A DNA stretch of 64,000 nt. Origin: Klebsiella michiganensis (GTDB taxonomy: Bacteria; Pseudomonadota; Gammaproteobacteria; Enterobacterales; Enterobacteriaceae). The translations under genes and the position numbers were made by a program. Positions 1 through 7,423 of the stretch are shown piece by piece. The stretch spans positions 2,356,001-2,420,000 of the forward strand of contig CP011077.1 of the NCBI GenBank assembly GCA_000963575.1. The letters are read 5' to 3'. A model generated the notes under the pieces. That model did no database searches and was not told the DNA's origin. It worked only from the letters and a program-made list of their open reading frames with translations. How positions within the stretch are numbered: the first letter of the stretch is position 1; each line of letters begins with the position of its first letter.

Positions 1-90
1 TAAGGATTTTGATCGGGAGCAACGTTATTCAGGGTCTACGCCACCTCGCGCTGTTAGAGATTGACTTGAAGTTGAATAGTAAGAAAATGC

Positions 91-1452
91 TTGTTGTTCA
101 CCGACAGGCAAAATCTGGAGCACATCATCGCCACTTCACGCCGCTTCCTCTCTGCCGCCAGGGTTAAAAAATCTGGTGCGATACTTGCCGCCGCGCTGTT
201 TTTGGCGAGCTGTGCCTCGAAACCGCCGGTTTCTCTCGTGACCCCCTTGCCGGGCACCAAGCCGAATGTGGGGCCTTCTTCTCAGCATAATCTGCCGATG
301 CGTGGCGTCTGGCTGGCGACGGTTTCCCGCCTTGACTGGCCGCCGGTTTCCTCCGTGAACGGCAGCAGCGAAGCCGTGCGCATCAACCAGCAGCAGCAGG
401 CGCTCAGGGACAAGCTGGATAAACTCAAGTCTCTCGGGATAAACACGGTGTTTTTCCAGGTGAAACCCGACGGCACCGCCCTGTGGTCTTCAAAGATTTT
501 GCCGTGGTCAGATATGCTGACGGGAAAAATTGGCGAAGATCCCGGCTACGATCCGCTGCAGTTTATGCTCGATGAAGCACACAAACGCGGCATGAAGGTA
601 CACGCCTGGTTTAACCCCTACCGGGTTTCTACCAACACCACGCCGGGCACCGTTTCCGCACTGAACCGCACGCTTTCGCTGAAACCGGCCAGCGTTTTTG
701 TGCTGCACCGTGACTGGATAAGAACCTCCGGCGACCGCTTTGTGCTCGATCCCGGCATCCCCGAAGTGCGCGACTGGATAACCAGCATTGTCGCCGAAGT
801 TGTCTCGCACTACGCCGTTGATGGCGTACAGTTTGATGATTACTTCTACACCGAATCACCGGGCTCGACCCTCAACGACAACCAGACTTACAGAACCTAC
901 GGCCAGGGCTATTCATCCAAAGCCGACTGGCGCCGTCACAATACTGAGCAGCTTATTGAGCAAGTCTCTCGCACCATCAAACAGCTTAAGCCCGGGGTTG
1001 AGTTTGGCGTGAGTCCGGCGGGCGTCTGGCGTAACATCTCCCACGATCCGGCCGGGTCAGAAACCCGCGGCGCGGCAGCCTATGATGAGTCCTATGCCGA
1101 TACGCGCCTCTGGGTACAAAAAGGCTTGCTGGACTATATAGCCCCGCAGATCTACTGGCCCTTCTCCCGCAGCGCCGCCCGCTACGACGTGCTGGCCAAA
1201 TGGTGGGCTAATGTAGTGAAGCCCACTAATACGCGTCTTTATATTGGGATTGCGCTGTATAAAGTCGGGGAGCCTTCGAAGAATGAACCGGACTGGACGG
1301 TAAGCGGCGGCGTACCGGAGCTGAAAAAGCAGCTCGATTTGAACGATACCGTGCCGCAAATTAACGGCACTATTTTGTTCCGGGAAAATTACCTCAACCA
1401 GCCCCAGACCCAGCAGGCGGTGAACTACATCAAGGAACGTTGGGGGGAATGA
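91..1452 (+). CDS. digH: Glycosyl hydrolase-like lipoprotein DigH (YddW)
   Basis: Predicted outer-membrane lipoprotein that cleaves denuded (peptide-free) peptidoglycan glycan strands, as known for E. coli DigH. The product closely resembles E. coli DigH along its length (PMRGVWLATVSRLDWPPVSS near the start of the mature part, then the GHL10-type barrel with VDGVQFDDYFY and GVSPAGVWRN). A hydrophobic stretch ends in a lipobox-like FLASC with Cys41. The start is uncertain: no in-frame ATG precedes the signal peptide, an in-frame stop lies just upstream, and TTG codons at 91 and 94 are the only early candidates. An ATG at 87 is in another frame and stops after 26 codons. The E. coli leader before the Cys is shorter, so a later non-ATG start is possible. 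Function confidence is high; start confidence is low. Confidence 0.9.
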   Translation: MLFTDRQNLEHIIATSRRFLSAARVKKSGAILAAALFLASCASKPPVSLVTPLPGTKPNVGPSSQHNLPMRGVWLATVSRLDWPPVSSVNGSSEAVRINQQQQALRDKLDKLKSLGINTVFFQVKPDGTALWSSKILPWSDMLTGKIGEDPGYDPLQFMLDEAHKRGMKVHAWFNPYRVSTNTTPGTVSALNRTLSLKPASVFVLHRDWIRTSGDRFVLDPGIPEVRDWITSIVAEVVSHYAVDGVQFDDYFYTESPGSTLNDNQTYRTYGQGYSSKADWRRHNTEQLIEQVSRTIKQLKPGVEFGVSPAGVWRNISHDPAGSETRGAAAYDESYADTRLWVQKGLLDYIAPQIYWPFSRSAARYDVLAKWWANVVKPTNTRLYIGIALYKVGEPSKNEPDWTVSGGVPELKKQLDLNDTVPQINGTILFRENYLNQPQTQQAVNYIKERWGE

Positions 1453-1458
1453 TGGGCT

Positions 1459-1494
1459 AAAAAAACCGGATCGCCCATCCCTGGGCCGATCCGG
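1459..1494 (-). terminator. Rho-independent terminator of the sigma-factor operon
   Basis: An 8-bp stem (CCGGATCG/CGATCCGG) is extended by an inner CCCA/TGGG. On the minus strand it is followed by seven T residues (the A-run at 1459-1465 of the given strand). It lies between the convergent ends of digH and the ECF sigma gene; the U-tract orientation favours termination of the sigma operon. Confidence 0.75.
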
Positions 1495-1502
1495 GGGCTG
1501 TC

Positions 1503-2072
1503 TTAGTGACCAGCCAGGTCGTCATACACATTGCGCAGCCGGGTGCGCAGATACAGAACGGCTTTGTGTTTGCGGGAGAGCAGCGCCTGCACGGTGTCGC
1601 CACTCTCGGCCGCAAGCGCCTTCACGCTATAGTCTTGCAGCTCGGTTTTGATAAACACCTCACGCTGCGGGGCAGGCAGCTCCGACAGGGCCGCCTCCAG
1701 CTCTTCCCATAGCAGATGTTTCAGGTATTCGCCCTCTGGCGTTTGCGGGGTACCGAACAGCGTTTCGGCCAGTTCATCTTCCGGGTAGTCGTCCTCTTCT
1801 CCGTCGCCAAACCAGCCGGCTAAAGGCAGCTCGCGTTTTTTCCTCGCCCGATCTGTCATTTCGTTCCGGGCGGCGCGGAACAGCCAGGCGGCGACGTTCT
1901 CCACAGGCTGTTCGACCTTCATCAGCTGGTAGCTGACCTCCTGCAGGATATCCTCGGCATCTTCACGCCCGGCGGTTCTCCCGCGAATAAACGCTTTCAG
2001 TCGGGTCCGGCAGCCGTTCAGGGCTGCCATCAGCAGAGATTCCCCCACTATGCCGGCTTTCATCGTTGTCAC
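1503..2072 (-). CDS. ECF-type RNA polymerase sigma factor
   Basis: 189-aa sigma-70 family factor of the extracytoplasmic-function type. Region 2 is visible around residues 20-80, with DAEDILQEVSYQLM and the NVAAWLFRAARNEMTDRARKKR segment typical of the -10-binding helix. Region 4 lies around 134-180, with LPAPQREVFIKTELQDYS followed by a helix-turn-helix. There is no region 1.1 or 3, as expected for ECF factors. The GTG start overlaps the stop of the upstream membrane-protein gene in a GTGA quartet, so the two are probably translationally coupled. An acidic insert (DGEEDDYPEDE) sits between the domains. No zinc-binding anti-sigma (HxxxCxxC) gene is adjacent; the coupled two-helix protein is the only candidate regulator. 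Target promoters cannot be told from this window. Confidence 0.85.
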   Translation of the reverse strand: MTTMKAGIVGESLLMAALNGCRTRLKAFIRGRTAGREDAEDILQEVSYQLMKVEQPVENVAAWLFRAARNEMTDRARKKRELPLAGWFGDGEEDDYPEDELAETLFGTPQTPEGEYLKHLLWEELEAALSELPAPQREVFIKTELQDYSVKALAAESGDTVQALLSRKHKAVLYLRTRLRNVYDDLAGH

Positions 2073-2518
2073 TCAGCGTCCGGTTTTTTAGCGTTGTTCT
2101 CATCTGGCTGCGGCTGCGGGCGCGGATCCATTTTCTCATCCCAGCGCGAGTGCCAGCCGCAGCGGTCGCGGTGACCAAAGCCAAATTTCTCGCGGCGATG
2201 CTGCATGAACTCTTCGCGCTGCTCAGGCGTCATTTGCATCCAGCGTTCGTGCATACGGCGGCGGGCTTTGCCAAACATACCGGGGCGGAACCCCAGGCCG
2301 CCGAACAGAATGCGGCACAGGGCCAACAGGCCTAAGGACTGCCAGAAGCCGATGTCCTTCACGCCCAGCAGGCCCGGCAGCACCGCGTTCCACAGCGTCA
2401 TAACGATCAGGCCGAGCGCCACAAACAACACCACGCAGAGCAAAATCGGTTTACCCATACGGTGGCCACAGAATCCGCGGCGGGGGTGATCGTGTCGGTG
2501 CATATCAAAATCTCTCAT
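2069..2518 (-). CDS. Two-helix membrane protein coupled to the ECF sigma gene
   Basis: 149-aa protein with a His/Arg-rich N terminus (HRHDHPRRGFCGHRMGK), two hydrophobic segments (about residues 23-45 and 54-72) and a basic, polar C-terminal tail containing MTPEQREEFMQHRRE, which recalls the LTPEQR repeats of Spy/CpxP-type proteins. Start chosen at the internal ATG preceded by GAGG at good spacing; a longer reading to 2551 lacks a ribosome site. Similar short membrane proteins occur beside ECF sigma genes in other proteobacteria (recalled, not searched). A role in sensing or restraining the sigma factor is inferred from the 4-bp overlap only. The His-rich ends might bind metal, but nothing proves it. 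Confidence 0.7.
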   Translation of the reverse strand: MRDFDMHRHDHPRRGFCGHRMGKPILLCVVLFVALGLIVMTLWNAVLPGLLGVKDIGFWQSLGLLALCRILFGGLGFRPGMFGKARRRMHERWMQMTPEQREEFMQHRREKFGFGHRDRCGWHSRWDEKMDPRPQPQPDENNAKKPDAE

Positions 2519-2608
2519 TTTGTTTACCTCAGTAAAGCCACTGATAATCACTTGTGATGAGGTAGACGAATCAGCGCGAGAAATATTGCTAAAAAAATAA
2601 AAAAAACT

Positions 2609-3163
2609 TCAAAGTTTATTTTCGCGCCACTGGGTCAGCGCCTGCGCATACGCTTCCGCCTTCGTTTTCAGGCCCGCAGCGTCAAGCTTATCGGCCGTGT
2701 AGACCACAAATGGAGCGCACCAGCTAAGCCCACAGCGGTTCGCCGTAGCACGCAGAGGCGCAAGCAGTGATTCAATGGTAAAGAGGTTACGGCCTTCGGG
2801 GCGATAAGCCTCCTCCACGTTGCCGGCGGTGACCGCCACGTACAGCGGCGTCCCTTCCAGCTTTTGCCCCTCCTCCTGATAATTAAGGTAGAACATCCGG
2901 GTCAGCACCGCGTCCTGCCACTGACGCATAATGGCCGGCATGGAATACCAGTGCATCGGGAACTGCAGCACAATGCGCTCGGCGGCAAGTAACCGGGCCG
3001 CTTCACGCTCGCCGTCACGGTAAATGTCGATCCCATCAGGATACATCGCCTGGATATCGACCAGCTCAACGTGTTCAAGTTTTGCGGCTTCTTGCGCCAG
3101 CGCGGCATTGGCGCTGGAGCGGGACAAATCCGGGTGAAAAAGTAAAATCAGGGTTTTGCTCAT
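2609..3163 (-). CDS. Flavodoxin-fold NAD(P)H-dependent oxidoreductase (KefF/MdaB-like)
   Basis: 184-aa cytoplasmic flavoprotein of the Flavodoxin_2 family, which includes NAD(P)H quinone reductases and the KefF/KefG ancillary proteins. It begins with the beta strand KTLILLFHPDLSRSSANAAL, which forms the FMN phosphate loop. The family motif FPMHWYSMPAIMRQWQDAVL lies near residues 82-101 and VAVTAGNVEEAY follows. Start set at the ATG with AAGGAG nine bases upstream; an upstream in-frame extension lacks a ribosome site. The gene is divergent from a LysR gene, so it is probably the target of that regulator. No kef transporter is adjacent, which argues for a quinone or xenobiotic reductase rather than a Kef subunit; the substrate is unknown. 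Confidence 0.8.
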   Translation of the reverse strand: MSKTLILLFHPDLSRSSANAALAQEAAKLEHVELVDIQAMYPDGIDIYRDGEREAARLLAAERIVLQFPMHWYSMPAIMRQWQDAVLTRMFYLNYQEEGQKLEGTPLYVAVTAGNVEEAYRPEGRNLFTIESLLAPLRATANRCGLSWCAPFVVYTADKLDAAGLKTKAEAYAQALTQWRENKL

Positions 3164-3231
3164 GGGGCGTCTCCTTGGGTTGATGAGACGATAATGGCGA
3201 TGCATTAAAAATTACTCCAACAGATAATTAA

Positions 3232-3245
3232 GATAATCTATTATC
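3232..3245. promoter_or_regulatory. Candidate LysR operator
   Basis: GATAATCTATTATC is a 6+2+6 inverted repeat just upstream of the LysR start. A further GATAAT direct repeat lies nine bases before it (3223-3228). It sits in the divergent gap between the reductase and the LysR gene, the usual place for an autoregulatory LysR site. Assigned by symmetry only. Confidence 0.45.
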
Positions 3246-3251
3246 GATCGT

Positions 3252-4139
3252 ATGAATTTAAGAACGCTGGATCTTAACCTCCTGGTGGTGCTGGACGCCC
3301 TGCTCGACGAGGCGCACGTCACCCGGGCCGCTGACAGACTATGCCTCTCGCAGTCTGCCACCTCCGCAGCGCTTGCTCGCTGCCGCTGTCTTTTTAACGA
3401 TCAACTGCTGGAGCGTGGCCGGGGGACTATGAGGCTGACGCCTTTTGCCCAGGCCCTACGCGCGCCGCTGAAATCCGTGCTGGGCGGCATTACCGAACTC
3501 ATTGACCCGCCGGTCATTCCGCTAGATCAAATTCAGCAGAAACTACGGATCACCATGGCGGATTTTCCGGCGCTGTTTGTACTGGTCCCGCTGATGCAGA
3601 AACTTCGGCAGTCGGCTCCGGGGATTGACCCCATCGTTCAGGGCTGGACTGGTGCGGAACAGGCAGAAACCTCATTACTCCAGGGCACCACGGACATTGC
3701 TATTTCGGTCTTCCCTCAGCCTGCCGCAGATATTCACAGTGAGTTATTGATGGACGAGCACTACGTCGTGGCAATGCGGGCCGGGCATCCGGCCGCATCC
3801 GGGTTCAGTCTTGAGCGCTGGCTTGCCTGGCCGCACATCATCACTTCCGGCAAAGGGGAAAGCGTTACTCCGGTGGATGCGGAACTCTCAAAGTTGGGAT
3901 TACGCCGGCGCGTCGGGCTGGTATTGCCGAATTTCCAGATGGTGCCGCAGCTGCTGGCGGCGTCGGATTTTCTGGCGCTGCTGCCTTCCCGGGTTATCCC
4001 CTTTACTGAGGGCCTCGTCGCCTTTCCCGCCCCTGTCGCTCTGCCGGGGTTTTCGCTCCACCTGGCCTGGCACAAACGCCGAAGCCAGGATGTGGCCCTG
4101 CAGCACGTCGCCGCTATTTTGATGACGTTGCTGAAGTAA
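3252..4139 (+). CDS. LysR-family transcriptional regulator
   Basis: 295-aa LysR regulator. The N-terminal winged helix-turn-helix is plain (LDLNLLVVLDALLDEAHVTR, then AADRLCLSQSATSAALARCR at residues 26-45), followed by a linker helix and a periplasmic-binding-protein-like effector domain. The DLNLL opening places it in the NodD/NahR/LinR-like subgroup. It is divergent from the flavodoxin-fold reductase with an 88-bp gap holding a palindrome, so it probably controls that gene and itself. Its effector is unknown. It converges with the nitronate monooxygenase gene, with only seven bases between the stops. Confidence 0.85.
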   Translation: MNLRTLDLNLLVVLDALLDEAHVTRAADRLCLSQSATSAALARCRCLFNDQLLERGRGTMRLTPFAQALRAPLKSVLGGITELIDPPVIPLDQIQQKLRITMADFPALFVLVPLMQKLRQSAPGIDPIVQGWTGAEQAETSLLQGTTDIAISVFPQPAADIHSELLMDEHYVVAMRAGHPAASGFSLERWLAWPHIITSGKGESVTPVDAELSKLGLRRRVGLVLPNFQMVPQLLAASDFLALLPSRVIPFTEGLVAFPAPVALPGFSLHLAWHKRRSQDVALQHVAAILMTLLK

Positions 4140-4146
4140 AACCGTT

Positions 4147-5202
4147 TTACAGCCCGGCTTCGCGCACCAGCGTTTGCAGCAATTCAGCCGCCGGCATTTC
4201 GCGGATAAGATTCACCCCTTGCCCGGCCCAGTGTGCGCTGTAGCCGTGATGGCCGTGGTTTTTTGCGAGGCTGGCGAGAGCTTTACCAATATCGTAGGCC
4301 ACCGGGTAAGCCGGCACGGCGTGCTGGCCGGTGCTGCGCCCGTGGCGGCAGTAATCGTTATCCAGGCTTCTCGCCGCCCTGCCAGAGATGGCGTGGGTCA
4401 TTTCCGTCCGGTGCGATCGGCTCGATTTAAGCCGCTGCCGGTAGCCTTCATCGGCGGCAGACTCAGGGCAAAGCAGAAACGCAGTGCCCAGCTGTACCGC
4501 GTCTGCGCCCAGGCTTAGCATGGCGTGAATACCGGCGCCATCCATCATCGCCCCGGCGGCAACAACCGGCAGATCCACCTGTGTTTTCAGCAACTGTACC
4601 AGCGCAAAAGTACTGAGTTGAGTATCCAGGGCCTTATTGTCGAACATTCCGCGATGTCCGCCCGCCTCAAAGCCCTGCGCGACAATGACATCCACGCCGT
4701 TCGCCTGAATCTGCAAAGCCTCCTCAGGCCGGGTGGCGGTGGCGAGCGTCACAATCCCTTTGTCGCGAAAGGCCTGCACAACCTCACGCTCAGGCACGCC
4801 AAAATGGAAACTGACCGCGGCCGGCGCCGTCTCCAGCAGCATCTCCAGCATCGCTTCATGGCCGATAAAACTTTGGTAAATTTCGCTGAGCGTTTCCGGC
4901 GGAGTGCCGCCAAACCCGGCAAAGAGCGGACGCAGACTTTCAATCCATGCCTGCTCCAGGGCCGGATCCCGTTTTGCAGGCTGGTGGCAAAACAGGTTAA
5001 CGTTGAACGGGCGCGAGGTTAGCGCCTGCGTTTTCAGGATTGCCGCCCGGGCCTGCCCGACGCTGCTCGCGCCCACCCCCAGTGAACCAAGGCCGCCGGC
5101 ATTACTGACCGCCGCCGCCAGCTCCGGGGTGGAGACGCCCGCCATAGGGGCCTGTATGATGGGATAGTCGATAGCGAGTAGTTGGGTAAGGCTACGAAAC
5201 AT
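4147..5202 (-). CDS. Nitronate monooxygenase family flavoprotein
   Basis: 351-aa FMN-dependent TIM-barrel enzyme of the NMO/2-nitropropane dioxygenase family, which oxidises alkyl nitronates such as propionate 3-nitronate. Visible marks are the N-terminal YPIIQAPMAGVSTPELAAAV, the GGLGSLG loop, and the class I motif GFEAGGHRG, whose His183 is the catalytic-base position. A phosphate-binding VVAAGAMMDGAGI and the GADAVQLGTAFL strand follow. Its ATG has GAGG upstream. The gene is divergent from a LysR gene across a palindrome, which suggests induction by a nitro compound or related substrate. The family also contains enoyl-reductase-like members, so the substrate is inferred. Confidence 0.82.
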   Translation of the reverse strand: MFRSLTQLLAIDYPIIQAPMAGVSTPELAAAVSNAGGLGSLGVGASSVGQARAAILKTQALTSRPFNVNLFCHQPAKRDPALEQAWIESLRPLFAGFGGTPPETLSEIYQSFIGHEAMLEMLLETAPAAVSFHFGVPEREVVQAFRDKGIVTLATATRPEEALQIQANGVDVIVAQGFEAGGHRGMFDNKALDTQLSTFALVQLLKTQVDLPVVAAGAMMDGAGIHAMLSLGADAVQLGTAFLLCPESAADEGYRQRLKSSRSHRTEMTHAISGRAARSLDNDYCRHGRSTGQHAVPAYPVAYDIGKALASLAKNHGHHGYSAHWAGQGVNLIREMPAAELLQTLVREAGL

Positions 5203-5238
5203 GACGGCACCTCAGGAAATGAGAGATTGAGTGCTTAA

Positions 5239-5255
5239 CATCTTATTTGAAGATG
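5239..5255. promoter_or_regulatory. Candidate LysR operator
   Basis: CATCTT-N5-AAGATG is a perfect 6-bp inverted repeat with a five-base spacer. It lies in the divergent gap between the nitronate monooxygenase start and the LysR start. The site is close to the size of a LysR T-N11-A box. Assigned by symmetry and position only. Confidence 0.45.
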
Positions 5256-5293
5256 CTAAGATCAAGATCATTGTCATATTGAGAATTAAAAAT

Positions 5294-6142
5294 ATGAACC
5301 ACACCACACTGCAGATGTTCAAAATCGTCGCGGAAGAACAAAGCGTGACGAAAGCAGCCAAAAGGCTTGGCCGCGTACAGTCGAACATCACCACCCGAAT
5401 TCAGCAACTGGAAGAAGATCTTGGCGTTGCCTTGTTCGTGCGTGACAGCAAGAAAATGATCCTTTCGCCGGAGGGCGAGAGTTTTCTCTCCTACACAAAA
5501 AAAATACTTAGCCTGGCGGAAGAAGCCCGACAGGCGTTGCATCCGGGTAAACCCGCAGGCGCGCTGAATATGGGCTCGATGGAAGCAACGGCGGTCAGCC
5601 GCCTGATGCCGGTGTTCCAGCAGTTCCACCGCCAGTACCCTGATGTCGCCCTGACTTTAACCACCCAGCCAACTCAGCAGCTTCTGGAGCAGGTTCGCCA
5701 GGCTTCACTGGACTGCGCGCTGGTGAGTCTGTTGCCGGAACCCGGAGGGCTCGTCCACTGCCCTGAAGATCTTGAGTTTGCGAACGTGTTCCTTGAGCGC
5801 CTTGTGCTGATCGCTCCCGAAGCGGTCGGCCACAATCAGCCCCGGCTTGCCGCCTTCCCCAGGGGGTGTTCTTACCGGGCGCGCGGCGAAGCCTTGCTCA
5901 ACGCCCAAACCCTTGTAGAGGTACAGGACGTCAGCTCTTATCACTCGATGATGGCTTCTGTCGCCTCGGGACGATGCAGCGGCGTGCTGCCGGAAAGCGT
6001 CGCAGCCACCCTTACTTTGCCGGAGGGGACACAGCAACAGTTTGTGGCCGAAGCCCTCACCCAGTTGGTCTGGCGCAAGGGCTATCATTCCACCGCGCTT
6101 GAGGCAATGAAACAGATCCTGGCCTCAGCCAGCAACCTGTGA
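5294..6142 (+). CDS. LysR-family transcriptional regulator
   Basis: 282-aa LysR regulator beginning MNHTTLQMFKIVAEEQSVTK, with helix-turn-helix residues AAKRLGRVQSNITTRIQQLE at 22-41 and an effector-binding domain after about residue 85. A GTG 63 bases upstream would add 21 residues of poor character, so the internal ATG is preferred. The gene is divergent from the nitronate monooxygenase and overlaps the 3' end of the convergent MFS gene by 18 bases. All three may form one response unit, with the carrier exporting or importing the substrate; that link is inference from position. Confidence 0.83.
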   Translation: MNHTTLQMFKIVAEEQSVTKAAKRLGRVQSNITTRIQQLEEDLGVALFVRDSKKMILSPEGESFLSYTKKILSLAEEARQALHPGKPAGALNMGSMEATAVSRLMPVFQQFHRQYPDVALTLTTQPTQQLLEQVRQASLDCALVSLLPEPGGLVHCPEDLEFANVFLERLVLIAPEAVGHNQPRLAAFPRGCSYRARGEALLNAQTLVEVQDVSSYHSMMASVASGRCSGVLPESVAATLTLPEGTQQQFVAEALTQLVWRKGYHSTALEAMKQILASASNL

Positions 6143-7300
6143 ACGCCCTGCCAGCACCAGTCCACCGGCCAACAGTAATGCGCCGGTGGCGGCGGCTAAT
6201 GACCCGTTAAAACTGCCCGTGATGCCGTAAAGCTCCCCGGCAACCAGCGGCCCAATAATCTGCCCGACGCCGTAAATAGCGGTCATCGCCGCGATCATGT
6301 TGAAGCGCACCAGATGTGCCAGCCTTTTGGCTTCCGGTAAGGCTATTGTCACCGTGCCGGTAAACGTAAAGCCCACCAGCAAAGCGCTTAACAGGCAAAA
6401 AAGTAGCGACTGGCTAAAGGCCGGGAGCACCACGCCAGCGGCCTGCACCAGAAGATTGGCGGCAAAAGCGCGGCGATAACCGTACTTCGATACGATTTGA
6501 TGCCAGACAAAACAGGACGGCACCGCGGCCAGGCCGAAGAGAGCCCAAAGCTGCACCGGATCCAGCGCACTCAGCGACCCGGAGAGAAAAAGCGGTAAAT
6601 AGGTGGCGGTAATGATGTATCCGAATCCGGCCAGGCCGTAGATAGCCAGCAGTTTCCATGCCTCTTTAGCCTGCCCTTCTTCTGGCTCAACCCGAATGGC
6701 CGTCTGCGTGTGATAGTCCATCAGATAGTCCGGGGGGCTAATCAGCAGTTTGAAAATCAGCGCAAACAGTAGCAGCGCAGTGACCCCGCACAGCAACCAG
6801 ATTTGCTGGCTGGAATAGCCATAAGCTTTGCCGAGCGCGATAAACTCGGCGGATAAAAAGATCCCCAGCCCCACGCCGGCATACAGCACCGGCGCGCCGG
6901 TATGGTGCTTCATGTGCTGCAGCAGCCATAATGAAGCCGCAATCAACGACACCGCGCTTAAAAGTCCGGCAATACCACGTACAGCCACCACCGCCCACGG
7001 CGATGTCGTCCAGGCCAGCAGGAGCAGGCAGCCAATCGTTAGCCCGACGGAGGCCATGTTTAATCGCCGGGCGTCGGCAGGTTTCGCTCTCGCCAACAAC
7101 AGGGCGCCAATCAGATAGCCTGCATAATTCGCCGATGCGGCCAGATTACCCTGATGCAGCGACAGCCGCCCTTCTTTCAGCATCACCGGCAGAATGCCGG
7201 TATAGGAAAAACGCCCGTAGCCCATACCAATCGCCAGCACCACCGCGCCCGCAAGCGCCAGCAACAGCGCGCGAATTTCTGGCCTGAAATGCATTGTCAT
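6125..7300 (-). CDS. YbfB/YjiJ-family MFS transporter
   Basis: 391-aa inner-membrane carrier with twelve predicted hydrophobic segments. The opening LALAGAVVLAIGMGYGRFSY, with a conserved glycine/arginine pair in helix 1, and the YAGYLIGALLLAR segment are typical of the YbfB/YjiJ MFS family. Start placed at the ATG that follows GGGTGAG; GTG at 7309 is an alternative. Substrate unknown. The 3' end overlaps the end of the convergent LysR gene, and the upstream side faces the large winged-helix/ATPase regulator, which points the same way. Export of an aromatic or nitro compound would fit the nitronate monooxygenase context but is not shown. Confidence 0.8.
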   Translation of the reverse strand: MTMHFRPEIRALLLALAGAVVLAIGMGYGRFSYTGILPVMLKEGRLSLHQGNLAASANYAGYLIGALLLARAKPADARRLNMASVGLTIGCLLLLAWTTSPWAVVAVRGIAGLLSAVSLIAASLWLLQHMKHHTGAPVLYAGVGLGIFLSAEFIALGKAYGYSSQQIWLLCGVTALLLFALIFKLLISPPDYLMDYHTQTAIRVEPEEGQAKEAWKLLAIYGLAGFGYIITATYLPLFLSGSLSALDPVQLWALFGLAAVPSCFVWHQIVSKYGYRRAFAANLLVQAAGVVLPAFSQSLLFCLLSALLVGFTFTGTVTIALPEAKRLAHLVRFNMIAAMTAIYGVGQIIGPLVAGELYGITGSFNGSLAAATGALLLAGGLVLAGRSQVAG

Positions 7301-7423
7301 GACTCTCACCCTTTTAATCTTAAAATGTGAATTATATTTTTATGAAAATCTTATTTTGAGATTAATATCGACGAAGTCAACAGGCAAGCGGCTTCTCTGC
7401 CGCCTGCCATTGAATGGGGAAGA

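Noticed and set aside
2547..2558. ATCAC-TT-GTGAT inverted repeat upstream of the sigma operon
   Set aside because: Short, and no regulator gene is adjacent; could easily be chance.
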